Below are positions 1 to 10,640 of a stretch of DNA of 64,000 nucleotides, in pieces. Each line of letters starts with the position of its first letter. Positions within the stretch are counted from its first letter, which is position 1. The DNA is from Neolentinus lepideus HHB14362 ss-1 (lineage: Eukaryota > Basidiomycota > Agaricomycetes > Gloeophyllales > Gloeophyllaceae): assembly GCA_001632425.1 (NCBI GenBank), contig KV425612.1, positions 30,098 through 94,097 on the forward strand, in the 5' to 3' direction. The notes under the pieces were generated by a model that saw only the letters and a list, made by a program, of their open reading frames with translations, was not told the origin of the DNA and ran no database searches. The translations under genes were made by a program, and so were the position numbers.

Positions 1-630
1 CCGATGTACGTCCCTTCACTGGCCCTCTCCCTCCCTCCCTAACCTGGGCTTTCCCAAGTAACACTCGGCTTTTTTGATGACATGTACATCCCACTCGCCT
101 ACCTCCCTCAACCTGCCGCTTTGTATGTGCATGCCTAACTTCAACCGAGCTAATCTCACCCACATCCCAGCGACCCCAACGAAAGGGCACATTTCTGGCT
201 CCCAGAAGCCGCTACCGAGGACGGCTCCGCACCATCTACACACGAACTTCTCGACTCTCCCACTACCTCCCGAATGTACATTGACAAAGGGGAGGTCCTG
301 CGTGTCCGCGTAGAGATCGGTACGTTCTCTTCATACCACGCGACTTGTATTGGAGGCCACAACGTGATGAATGCGCCCTCCGGAAACAGATGAATTCTAC
401 GACGATGAGCCTGGCCCGCCGAAAGCCACGGAGGGCGTTCGTGTCGAGCGTGAACAACGCAGGGCGCCCTATACTGTCACCGTAAGATCTCTCAACTTGT
501 CGCTTCATGTGGGCTTCTCGTTTATTTCCCCTAAATATAGTGCTCTATTGCCGAACAAGGCCTCGGACCCGTCGCGTGGTGGAAGTCGGCTGAGCCAGCT
601 GCTGAAGGGGAAGACAAGGATCAAGGATAA
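1..630 (+). CDS. RPC25: RNA polymerase III subunit RPC8 (Rpc25), 3' part
   Basis: This is the C-terminal part of the Rpb7-like stalk subunit of RNA polymerase III, which with Rpc17 forms the stalk used in initiation. The gene starts outside the window. Exons are 1-5, 59-122, 171-319, 390-481 and 541-630, and all phases agree. Visible signatures of the RPC8 C-terminal domain are LTLGFFDDMYIP, MYIDKGEVLRVRVE, DEFYDDEPGPPKA, RRAPYTVT and the ending CSIAEQGLGPVAWW followed by an acidic tail and TAA at 628-630. The four introns in view are 48-70 nt, typical of this window. The Rpb7 paralogue of Pol II lacks the DEFYDDEPGPPK stretch, so the Pol III assignment is firm. A Pol III-transcribed tRNA gene lies just downstream on the other strand, probably by chance. 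Confidence 0.9.
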
Positions 631-797
631 TATAGTCGCACTGTCTCATACTTACACTGCCAACGATAAATGATGTCTTTGTCAAGACAATTTGGGCACA
701 TGAATGTTCGATTTCGATGCGGGAAACTAACAGACAATAATGCTTCGATAGTGCTTTCGATAAAGGCACAGCAAAAACAAGGAAAGAATTCTTTTGA

Positions 798-883
798 CTG
801 CCCCAGTGAGGCTCGAACTCACGACCTTCCGATGCCATGACTCCATAACAGTCGGACGCTGTAACCAACTCAGCCATGGGGCA
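798..883 (-). tRNA. tRNA-Asn(GTT) with a 12-nt intron
   Basis: The minus strand folds as a complete cloverleaf. The acceptor TGCCCCA (877-883) pairs with TGGGGCA (799-805), and the discriminator is G at 798. The D arm has 3 bp. The anticodon stem is TCCGA/TCGGA and the T arm is GTGAG-TTCGAGC-CTCAC. The anticodon GTT lies at 847-849 after C32-T33. A 12-nt intron (834-845) sits at the canonical position after base 37, and removing it gives the loop CTGTTAA typical of tRNA-Asn. A CAT triplet inside the intron is not the anticodon. Confidence 0.85.
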
Positions 884-1094
884 TTGATAAATAATCTCTA
901 GCTATTATACATATACGTACTGAGTTGCAAGAACCATGTATTCTCAATAGCCTAGCTCTACCAATAGCAATAAATACCAGTTCTGTTGCAAGTTGCGCAG
1001 TGCGCTTACTGTAGTCAACCACGAATCTTTCCCGTTCCCACTGACAACAATCTGCCGCCGGGCGAGCCACATCTCCCCTCCGAGTGAACTCCCC

Positions 1095-1860
1095 CAGTAG
1101 GACCCGCACATTGCACAATCACGTGATTCACGTGACATGCTTGATGTGAGTCAGCACTGAGCAAGTAATAAACGCTAAGTCCCATATTTGCGACTAAGTA
1201 GGGAATAAGCATCCGAGTTGCGTTTGTACATTGTTTGTATGATTAAATACATCCTTAGTTTATATATATGGACTTAGTGAGTTACATGGCACAGCTGCTA
1301 GAGAAAAACAGATTTGTCTAAGTCTCAATTACTGATTAGTAGTACAATGTATTATAACTCTAGATCGCGGAGTGAAGACCAGGTGCTATCATTGAAAAGG
1401 AAGATAGGGAAAAACAAATAAGTGGTAAGGAAGGGCACTATGACTTGCGATGCACCCTTATCCGAGGCAATAATAAAAAGGCCGCTGAATCGCAGGATCG
1501 AACCCACGACCTCATTATCGAGGTAACTAAGCAGGACCTTCCTTAACACATCTCGCGACGCCGAAACCACTACTCTAATAAGCTTTACGTTCCATGGTCT
1601 AAATATTAGCCATATTATGGCCATTTTGTGGCCTTTGCTGTTCTTACAGAGCTTTGTCTCTCTATCCAGTTGTTATATTTGCCTCTATTCAGTTTTTGCA
1701 GATATATACATTACTATTATATGTCATTTCTTCCCATAAATATCCCTAATCTATATAGCACCACGGGATGCGGCAACAGCGTAGCTCACGGGAATACATT
1801 ACATAATGCCGGATGTTGCCCTTTCTCATCACGTGACTGTGCAACGTGCGGGTCCTACTG
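1095..1860. repeat. 32-bp inverted repeat, ends 766 bp apart
   Basis: The left arm (1095-1126) begins CAGTAGGACCCGCAC and ends TCACGTGA. The right arm (1829-1860) is its reverse complement with two transition mismatches. The outer ends read CAGT...ACTG, like many DNA-transposon termini, but I see no clear target-site duplication. The enclosed DNA contains a tRNA-like relic and no convincing ORF. Confidence 0.5.
1483..1540 (-). pseudogene. Degenerate tRNA-like sequence (A and B boxes)
   Basis: The minus strand carries an A-box-like TGCTTAGTTACC, then 20-odd bases on a perfect B-box GGTTCGATCC (1495-1504). A T-rich Pol III-type terminator follows outside it. The T stem has several mismatches and no acceptor stem can be formed, so this looks like a tRNA relic or the head of a tRNA-derived SINE rather than a working tRNA. 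Confidence 0.35.
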
Positions 1861-1898
1861 CTGGAAATCTCCGAGTGCGGCCATAGGACTTGCACACC

Positions 1899-2604
1899 AT
1901 GGACCCATCGACGTCCGCCTCGACACAACCGCTCCCAATCCGCCCTGCTCCTCTACGACGAGACTCTGGCAACAAATTCACAAGACCGGGGGACAAGGAG
2001 CGATACGAGTACGAAAAGGCCAAGGTATGTGCGACGTTATCATGGTCTAGAGGTTCGCTGATTGTGCTTTCGGGCAGGCTGCGAACAAGGGGAAGTGGTA
2101 CAAAGAAAAGTGAGTTGACACCACCAAGCGGATGATCTTGTAATGCGATATATGTTGGCCACACCTAGGTTCCACCAGTTACGGGAGAAATACGACCAAG
2201 TGACAGCAGTCAGTCCCTCCCCCTCCCTGCCCGCCCGCTCGGAACTGATTCCACATAGACGAACGAGCACTACCAACGCGACCTCGAGCGCGCCAACGAA
2301 CGCATGAAAGCCCTCCAAGCCGAGATGGAGTACGCCCTCCTTACCCTCTCCCCTACGCAGCTCACCCCCCTCCCCCCGCAGCCTGCTCCTAGACGCCATG
2401 TCCATCGCCCTCCCCTCCGAGCCCGCGCTCGCCCAGTTCTACAACGAGCCCCTCCCGCTCGTCTACGCCGGCCCCGACTCGCCCTCCTACGAGCTGCACA
2501 CCTCGGCTGCGTTCCCGGACGTCCCGCCGCTGCAGCTCGACGCGAATGGGTACCGGCCGGGACCATATACGAATGGGCACGGGCGTCTCTCGCCGTTACC
2601 GTGA
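1899..2604 (+). CDS. INO80 complex Iec3-like coiled-coil protein, 163 aa
   Basis: A small nuclear-type protein in five exons (1899-2024, 2078-2109, 2169-2208, 2259-2329, 2382-2604; 492 nt). After a Pro/Ser-rich N terminus it has RPGDKERYEYEKAK, KWYKEKFHQLREKYDQV and a leucine/glutamate-rich coiled coil of heptads (residues ~45-95) that ends MDLLLDAM, then a Pro-rich tail. A YxxK..LRxKY coiled coil ending in LLLD resembles the Iec3 subunit of the fungal INO80 chromatin remodeller. That assignment rests on remembered family features only. The alternative is an unassigned coiled-coil protein. The start is the only in-frame ATG, at 1899. The intron before MDLLLD uses a GTACGC donor inside what otherwise looks like open frame. 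Confidence 0.6.
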
Positions 2605-3376
2605 GCGGTGCGGTTCTCTGGTTTGTCACATACCGTTTTCTTGGACTACCGCTGTGCATCTGTACTTGTAACGAACGACATGAAACTCGCCGTCTTCTCT
2701 GCCTGCCCGTTTCATCATCAGAGAACACATCACATCCTATATTGCACTCTAACCGGCCGAAAAAAATGGAAGCAGCACCTAAACTACTCATACACTCTAT
2801 AAGAAAAGAGAGAGAGAGAAAAAAGAAAAAGGCAAAAGGCAAAAGTGCAACCGAAAGCAAGCAAGTAAGCTAGGTACAAGAAACAAAGAGAAAGAAGGGT
2901 GCAGGAAATGCAGTTCCGGTGAGAGATGATGGGTGGGGAGTTTTGATGGTTGTATGTGGGTAAACGATGCAGGCCTAATGCAGAGATAGATGAAGCGATG
3001 AAGTGGAAGATGGAAGATGTCCGTTGTATGGTGTATGGTGTATGGTGTATGGTGTGAATGAAACTGAAATGACCGTGGAGTGAGCGTGGCCCGGGGAACA
3101 GCAAACAAAGAGAAAAGAGCGGCGCAAGGTGGTCCTTGCAAGGGCGAGAAAAAACAAATGAGCGTCGATAGTCCGTGATGAGAAGGAATGGCTGGCTGGC
3201 TGGTATCTGAAACGAAATGAAAGTAGTCCGGTATCGCAAATGCTGAAAAAAGCACAAACACACAGCGACGAAAAGGAGAAAGAAAGAAATACCCGTCCCA
3301 AGTACTCACAACGAATCCAAACCCCTTCATATTCATTTTACACATACCTCCCTTCCCCTCCCCACCCCACCCCGAA
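2605..3376. other. Intergenic between convergent genes
   Basis: Holds the 3' ends of the Iec3-like gene (+) and the HSF gene (-). It is purine-rich on the plus strand (2806-2900), with no convincing ORF. The three long minus-strand ORFs here are low-complexity Phe/Ser/Leu-rich shadows of that purine tract. Confidence 0.5.
3026..3053. repeat. Four perfect copies of a 7-bp unit (GTATGGT)
   Basis: Direct tandem array of four identical 7-bp units in non-coding DNA, a possible length-polymorphic minisatellite. Confidence 0.85.
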
Positions 3377-5904
3377 CTAACTCCCCTTCCCCCTCCCCCC
3401 CCACCGCTCCATCCCGCTCCCGCTCCGCGGCCGCCCCTGCACCTGCCCGAGCGCGTACCCGAGCGGCGCCGAGTCGCTCCGCGCGCGCGCGAGCCGCCGC
3501 TCCATGCGCGGGCGCTTCGCGCCGGGCTCGTCGGGGTAGGTGTACTGCGGGTTGGCGGAGGAAGGGTGAGTGTGATTTGCGTGTGAGTTAGTGTTCGGGT
3601 GAGTGTGTGGCTGGGAGCCCTGATGAGTGTGTGGCTGGGAGCCCTGGTGAGTGTGTGTCTGAGAGCTCGGGTGCGCGTGTGGCTGAGAGCCCTGGTGCGC
3701 GTGTGTCTGAGAGCCCGGGTGCGCGTGTGTCTGAGAGTTCGCGTTCGAGTTCGGGTGGTGAGAATGCGCGTGCTCCGGAAACTCCCCCGCGGTCGGCGAC
3801 GACCCCGGGCTGATCGAGTGCAGCGAGTGCAGCGAGGGGTGGTGCTGCAGCGACGGGAGCGAGAACGACGTCGGCGAGAACGACGTCGATTGGGATTGTG
3901 CCGAGGAGGAGAACGACGTCGATTGGGATTGGGCCGAGGAGAACGACGTCGACTGCGACTGGGCCGAGGAGAACGACGTCGATTGGGATTGGGCCGAGGA
4001 GAACGACGTCGACTGCGACTGGGCCGAGGAGAACGACGTCGACTGCGACTGTGCCGAAGAGGAGAAGGACGTCGAGGAGGACGTGGAAGGCTGCGTGTAG
4101 GGGGAGGACGTGGAGGGCTGCGTGTAGGGTGTGGACTGCGATTGTGCCGAGGAGGAGAAGGCGGGCTGCGTGACGTAGATGTCCGGGGGGATGGGGTCGA
4201 GGAGGTCCGCGGGGAAGGGCATCGGGACTATACAATAAAGAGAGAGGGGGTGAGCAAATCGCAGGGGTGTTCGGACAAGAGAAAGAGAAAGAGAAAGAGG
4301 AGGGCTCAACCGAAACCAAAACCAGAGAGAGATGGCACACAGGCAAAAACGCATCGATCACCATCCCTGCACCAAATCACGCGAAGAAACTCCCGAAACG
4401 AACACCCCCCAGGTACAATAGGGATGACGGGTGCGAGGGTGCGACATAAAACACGAATCGACGAGATACGCGCGAAGCAGTGCCCTGGTCCGTCCTGCTC
4501 GCTGCATCTAGCCCACTCTGCACAAACCAAACCCGCGTCCGAAACCAAATCCAAACCAACACTCACCCCCCCCAGGCACGACCTTCCCCACCGCCTCCCA
4601 CAACACGCCCACCACGCTCCCCAGGCGCTCACACCGCGCGCGCACCTCCGCGATCTCCCTCTCCCGCCTCGCGCCCTCCTCGCGCATCGCCGCGAGCTCG
4701 CCGGGCAGCTCGACGCGGTGCTTCACGGCCGGGTCGGGCTCGAGCGCCTTGCGCTTGATCTCGTCGAGCAGGTCGGGGCGCCCGCGGAGGAACTTGTGGT
4801 GCGAGAACTCCCAGGTCTGGGCGTCGGTGGAGGTGCGCTGGGCGCGGGGGGTCTGGGTGGGCGGCGGTTAGAAAAGAGACGGGGGGTGGGTGGGGAAAGG
4901 GAGGGGGCTTACGCGGTTGATTTTGTGGAAGCCGTACATGTTGAGCTGGCGGACGAAGCTCGAGAACTATATAGGGCGGGTTAGTGATGATTGAGTGGGG
5001 AGGGGGAGGGCTGACGTTGTTGTGCTTAAAGTGCGAGCCGAGGATGCTCCGGCTGAACTCGCCGACGTTGGAGACGACGAAGCTGCGACGGGGTGAGAAA
5101 CGGCGCGGGGATCGGCGGGGCAAGCGCACCTGGTGCCCAACTCTGTCCACGATATAAACTGCGCGGACTTGGGGTCGTTGATCATCCTGCCAAGGCAAGT
5201 CTACCACTGGTTGCGCGACGGAAGCGAAACGCGCAGACTCACTGGTACAGCTTGGTGACAAAGTTGTTCGTGCCGGCGGGCTTGCCGAGGATGTTGATGC
5301 TCCCGGGCGGGATGCCCGCGTACGCGCCGGGCTTGTCGTGGAGCGCACTCTTCTCGTCCATCTCGCCGGAGCTGGTGCTCCCGTCGACGGGGCTGCCGTC
5401 CACGGCGGCGTACGCGTCGTCGAACGGGTAGTCGGCGTCGATGGTGGCGAGGGGGGTGGTGCTGAAGGAGCGCTTGCGCGGGACGCTCTTCTCGGAGCAC
5501 GAGGACGAGCGCGAGGAGCCGCGGTAGTCGTACTGGGCGGGGGGCGGGGCGAAGGAGAACTGGTGGGGGGTGTGCTGGGCGGCGAGGTAGGAGTGGGTGG
5601 GCGGGGTGAGGGGGGTGATGGGGGAGAGGGTGCTGGAGGAGGGGTGCGGGGACGGGTGGATGGGGGAGATGGTGGTGGGGGACGCGACGGACAGGCCGGA
5701 GAGGTTGAGGGAGAGGGCGGCGCCGTCGTGGTGGGGCGGGTGCGGGTGGTAGTACGGCGGGTACTCGAGCGAGGGCGACGGCGACACGGGCGAGGGAAAC
5801 GTCGACGAGGCCAGGCTCTGCGGGACCTGCAGGTGCAGCTGCGGTGCGGGCCCCCATTGCTGGGAGGCGGGGTAGCGGCCGTCTGCAGGATACTGGGAAT
5901 CCAT
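3377..5904 (-). CDS. HSF-type transcription factor, 658 aa
   Basis: A nuclear DNA-binding regulator of the heat-shock-factor class. Six exons: 5904-5243, 5186-5130, 5082-5016, 4966-4913, 4852-4567 and 4227-3377 (1977 nt). After ~210 residues of Ser/Pro-rich sequence, the HSF domain reads TNNFVTKLYQMINDPKSAQF, SFVVSNVGEFSRSILGSHFK and the signature FSSFVRQLNMYGFHKINR, then WEFSHHKFLRGRPDLL (about residues 210-315). A coiled coil follows (EEGARREREIAEVRARCERL), as in HSF trimerisation regions. The last exon is extremely low-complexity, with Ser/Gln and His repeats encoded by two minisatellites, and ends near RPRMERRLARARS. A TTG-started extension upstream is ignored; ATG 5904 opens MDSQYP. It lacks a response-regulator domain, so it is not Skn7. 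Whether it is Hsf1 itself or an Sfl1-like paralogue cannot be told. Confidence 0.85.
3597..3745 (-). repeat. Coding minisatellite, ~24-bp unit (SQxHxHxG)
   Basis: Within the last HSF exon about six imperfect 24-bp units encode variants of SQTHAHPG/SQPHTHQG. Units differ mainly at Thr/Pro, Ala/Thr and Gln/Pro codons. Confidence 0.8.
3860..4060 (-). repeat. Coding minisatellite, 30-bp unit (SAQSQSTSFS)
   Basis: Several nearly identical 30-bp units in the last HSF exon encode SAQSQSTSFS. Adjacent units alternate between two near-identical versions (GATTGGGATTGG and GACTGCGACTGG on the plus strand), as if a two-unit block was duplicated. Confidence 0.8.
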
Positions 5905-7333
5905 CGAGGCGTCGTAGAAAGAGCAGAGGGTGTTCCTCGCCTGTACCTTCAACGCAGCATGAAACGAGCGCCGAAAGTGCGTGCGCCTGCTACCCGGATG
6001 TAGGAGCGTGCCAGACTATTTCTCAACGCCGCCATAAACGTGACATTGTCACCGTACCCTCCCTCAAGTATTACTAATCCACAATCACTGTCACCGTCAC
6101 TCCGGCGGCAATCCTCGATCAATCACCATCGGAGACGCATCCTGTGTTCCAGCGCCTCAGTCCCTCGGCCGACACCTCGGAGATGCTGCGGTCTGATATC
6201 ACCTTGTTCTCTGCTTGTCACAGCCTCGGACCCGGGATTGATATTGACGCAAAACACCAGCTCTCTTTATCATCCACAAAGACACGCGCGGCCAACATCA
6301 TTGCTACCCAGACTGACCCGTAGCCAGGGAGATCCCCCGACAACAACATTGCTACTCTGCCCATCATCTTGTTCTCAGCCTGTCCCGGAATTGATGTACC
6401 GCGTTGATCCACATCTCTCTGTATCTGCTCAGCGCCTACCCGAGATATCAAGGGACGCCCCCTCCAACAATCTTCGCGATACGCTTATTTCTATATTTTC
6501 AGCCCAAAGTACGAGCACCGGCACATGACGAGCGTCCTGATCCCGGGGCTGCGTGATCCGACTTCAAGACGAGTCGCGCTGAACTTTGGACGGTCGTGGG
6601 ATCTGGAGGAGCATGTCTGTCCGGACAAGCGTAAGCGGGTATCTGGTAATATTCGTCGGTGACCAGTGCTTTGCGTCCGAGGTGAGTTACTGTCGAGGAA
6701 CTGCAACGAAGCGCGCGTAGGACAAACCCAGAGCGCTTCAATATCGATGACGAAAAGCCCAGCGTTGACGTGAGCCGATATAAAAAAACCTGGTATGACA
6801 AGAAGCTTGTTTTCATATATACCCTCTAGAGCGTAGTCACGTCCGCGTGAAGGTGGATGGCATCTGGTAAGGATGTGGATATGTGTGGGCCTCGGGTTTT
6901 GGTCTTGGTAGAGGGATTTCGCGCCGTCGCACGTGAAATGTTTGTCTCGATGATTTGCCGAGTTTCACTCTAGATGGGTCAAATACTCGTCCCGGTCAAA
7001 ACAGGGCTCTTGGGAATACGGTCCCAGCCACAATCGGAACGAGCCACACTAGTGTCGCCGGATCATTCGGTCGGTCAGAACATTTTCTTCGCTTCATGGC
7101 TAGTTGTGATCTTCCCGACTATGAACACCGATTATCGATTCATACGTCTCTACGCGAAACTCTTCCTTTATCAGCAATTGGTATTTGTGGCAAATGTCCG
7201 TAATCTTCGCAGCCAACTTCAGATTCTGTTCGTCATGCTACAAGGGAGAAGAAAGCAGGAAATTGCACACTAATATTCTGTAGAATTTTTCCTATTTCTT
7301 CCTGTATTTTTATGAGGACGGATGTCCAGAACC

Positions 7334-7361
7334 CTCAGCCGTGAACATATATTCGGCTGAG
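7334..7361. repeat. Palindrome copy A: CTCAGCCG-N12-CGGCTGAG
   Basis: Perfect 8-bp arms (7334-7341 and 7354-7361) around a 12-nt centre TGAACATATATT. A near-identical copy lies 96 bp downstream. Confidence 0.85.
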
Positions 7362-7429
7362 CTACTACTACCTGTGAAACAGAACTACAATACATGAGTT
7401 ACATAGCTTCGTATCAAGCAGGAGACTTA

Positions 7430-7463
7430 CCCCTCAGCCGTGAACGTATATTCGGCTGAGGGG
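7430..7463. repeat. Palindrome copy B: CCCCTCAGCCG-N12-CGGCTGAGGGG
   Basis: Perfect 11-bp arms (7430-7440 and 7453-7463) around TGAACGTATATT, which differs from copy A's centre at one base (A to G). It also reads as CCG-N12-CGG, a layout bound by some Zn2Cys6 regulators. A role as an operator is only a guess. Confidence 0.85.
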
Positions 7464-10400
7464 AGAATATGCGCGACACACCTCTCGGCCACGTGCATCC
7501 CACGCTATCGGCCATCCAATCCCAATCCGCCTCCGACGTACATCCGAGACGTCTATTCTCAACACGGTCAAAACGGCCAAAATCAATCCCGGACAAATTG
7601 GCTTACCGTGGGAGTCCACGATCCGGGACACCCTAGGAAGCGGGACTCGACAGCGACTGCACTGTTCACCAAACCGCTTGCGCGTACCTTGAGCACACCC
7701 CCATGGCATCTGACTGTCCGATTTTGAAGAGAATTGAGAGAGGAATGCAAGACTGACGGGTTCAGCAAGTTGGGGCACTTTTGGCCTGTGTTGCGCATCT
7801 CGATTTGGTGAGACACCCAATATTGCCATTGCTGCTCTTCTCTCATCTCACCCCCACTCTTTGTGATACTATGCATACAAATACTTTCAATATCTACCTT
7901 TCCAATGATATAACTTTTGGAGAGCTAGAGCTAGGACCGGGAACACTGTAATGATGATGAAAGTGACCCGGTTCCTAGTCTCAGTGCATATTTGACCTGT
8001 CTCGAAACTTTGTGTGTAGTTCTACCAGTTTCCCATGAATTTCCTTGATTAGTGTGTCAAAATGTTTACAAGAAAGATCCCTATAAGACTGTATAGTTAC
8101 TTCATAGAAATCTGCATGTCTGCGGGAGCTAGAGGAAATATACGCTAGAGTGTCCCGGATCTAGACCCTAGACAGTATATACTATAGGTGTGGACTTTTG
8201 CGAAATTAAAGTAAATTAAATAATTAACTCGAAGGGAGGGGAGAAGGAGGGGGAGAGACTGGTCTATCTGCAGCAGATACATCTCGGAAAAGCCCCCAAA
8301 TTAATTAGCAGCAATGGTCATCTATTATGCAGTTACCAGGGGCTTTAGATGACTGAAAACTCTCTCAAGAAAGTCATTTTTCGCTCTTTGGAGCCATAGA
8401 TTTCTCTCTGTCTCGTGGTGCTACGTGCCACATTATCAGTCTGTTTGATAAGATCAGGGATCACACACCTGCACTGTTCTTATTGGTTCTGATACACTGA
8501 ATACTTTGCTCAGAATGTAGTTCCTGTACCTGTAATTGTACCAAAATTGCGAATTTTGTTGCGGCGCTACTGTGCCGGATCCTGAAAAAATGTGCCATAA
8601 AGCAGACTGAACTCACTTGACCTGGGACCATTCCCTCTGTGCAATGACCTGTCATGTATTCTGTGTCAAGGTACCCGGACATTTCATTTCCATATACATT
8701 GTGAAAGAAGTGTTAAAAGCATCAAATCATACATTTTTCAGCACAATTCTTGGAATCTTACATTCCAATGGTCCCCAGTACACAATCAAGATCTACCTAC
8801 CCCAGTCTGAAGGACCCATGCTCGGTAATGGCATGCAAAAGCTCGAAAATGACCTGTGGATGAAGTGTCACAAGCGTGAGAGTCCTACCCGAATCAAGGA
8901 TACGAGCTTCAAAGTCCGAACTATATATATTTCAAACTCAGTTATGGATCTATATGTCCACACCTATAGTATAACTGCCGACAAATTGGTTGAATCGCGC
9001 TGTCCAGTATCCGACCATCCGGGTCCGCGCCTCGCAGACGTGACCTCACGTGATTCACGGCGCGCAATGGTCATCGACGCTTACCCGCGCGCATCCTATT
9101 CTGAGCCACAACTCCGCCGTCGTTAATTGGTTCCTGGATGTATCAAGTCCTGCTTTGATATCGGCGTTCTCGTGTTGTGTTGTTATGGGCACAAGCTCGT
9201 GTCGTGTTTTTATGGGCACAGTTCTTTCTATCCTGGAGGGGTCCTCGTTGACTTTGGCTCGAGATTAAATTTGGTCGGTTCTTCCTAAGCTTGTCTGTGC
9301 TGTTCGGGCTCACCATCGGCATCTTGTTGTTTGGGCTTGATGGGGTGGCGGGCAATCTCTTCATTCCAATCAGCCGGGCGCCACCAGCCCATGATCTGAA
9401 CCTATCATCTTCAATACCCCCGGCCGGCGCTTTATCAACCAGCGATGCCATCCCTGTCTACATATCATATCAATCTTCTCCTCTATACGGGACCGCCCGC
9501 TCTCTCCCATTGCCTCAGGAGCCGCGGTCTCAAGATCACCTACATATAAGTAGCCAGGGTGGCGCATAAGCGATCAGACTGACCCTGGATGACCACCGAC
9601 CCTGCCCCGTGATACCGAGTGACATAACCGCGCATCTTTTTTTCCAACGCTCATCATCCGCCTCATGGGTGCGAGTGCAGACTTGGGGCGCTAGACAGGG
9701 AAGCCGCCCGCGCCCATTCGCGCTTGTGCTAGTGGCAGCCGTCTACGAGGTCGAATTAGGTGGATCAGAGCGGGTCTAGAAATTTAGCCACTGAAGTCTA
9801 CGTACTATTCTTTCTGCTGCATGGGTATCTGGCGGTGGTTTTCTATGCAAAGACACCTCACGTTGTATGGAGTCATTGATATAGAGTGAAGGTCCACTCG
9901 GCGATGAAGGGGGTATGATGATACTGTCTCGGTTGGAACTTGGTAGGGGGGAGGGGCTTAAGATGCCATCCTTGTGCGGATAACCTCGGGGCGACATTAA
10001 TAGATCATGGTGGGCTGCTCTCTGATCCCTAAAAAAGACAGCATGGTTAGGATAATCTAAACGTTGGATCAACGCGCGCTTGGAGGATATGTCACGCTGT
10101 GACAAGCTATTAGCGGCCGGAAGCAATTGTAAAGCGGGGATTTTGACGCGTGTCTCCTGCTCTCACTTCAACCGACCATCCCATGACCTTGTTCTCTGGC
10201 AAAGGTAATCTACTCCTTCACGTGCTACGCACATTAATGCTGCCCTTCTCAACCTCCTTGCGCCAAAGCGTGTTTCAGCCCGACCGTCCCGCTAGACATC
10301 CAGCGAGCATGGGGTGAGGCCGTCTCAAATTCGCGTGGACACTTCTTGCGCGGTAGCTGTTGTGCCTTTTTCTTCTTCTTTCTTATAGTGAAAAACGGCG

Positions 10401-10640
10401 GTGAAGTTGCGCGTACGAAGGAAGATCGCCGTAGAGCGACGTGGTTTTTCTGCAGCGGTATGAGTGACCCGTGGGTCGCGATGTATGCGCGTCTTTCGTG
10501 TTGTGTCATCCGGATTCCGAGTCGTTCTGACACCTCCCAGCTTGAGACATCAAGCGATCGTGGTAGGCATACCAACTCCATCATCTTCATCCTGACTTCT
10601 CCATGACCCTATAGGTGTTCCACGCAAACTGGATCGCTAA

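Larger units (their letters stand above)
884..1898. other. Intergenic, tRNA-Asn to Iec3-like gene
   Basis: AT-rich spacer. Apart from the inverted repeat and tRNA relic listed separately I see no coding exon. Short overlapping ORFs at 1015-1212 and 1746-1928 have no recognisable content. Confidence 0.5.
5905..10640. other. Gene-poor 4.7-kb region
   Basis: This holds the HSF promoter at its left end and, presumably, the missing 5' end of the 10.7-kb gene at its right end. I scanned both strands and found no conserved exon. The longest ORF (8617-9126, +, 169 aa) has no recognisable motif. Several other ORFs start only at TTG or GTG. A pair of palindromes at 7.3-7.5 kb is listed separately. Near 9176-9222 two imperfect copies of a GTGTyGTkTTwTATGGGCACA-like unit occur in tandem. 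Confidence 0.5.

Noticed and set aside
834..845. CAT triplet suggesting a tRNA-Met
   Set aside because: It falls inside the 12-nt intron; the loop after splicing has anticodon GTT.
3599..4984. 461-aa plus-strand ORF
   Set aside because: Arg/Leu/Val-rich shadow of the HSF gene's GC-rich repeats on the other strand; it crosses two HSF introns and has no domain.
8617..9126. 169-aa ORF in the gene-poor region
   Set aside because: No motif, mixed composition and no splice context; probably chance.
9291..9569. 92-aa plus-strand ORF with a hydrophobic start
   Set aside because: Begins at TTG with no ATG upstream in frame and no clear acceptor.
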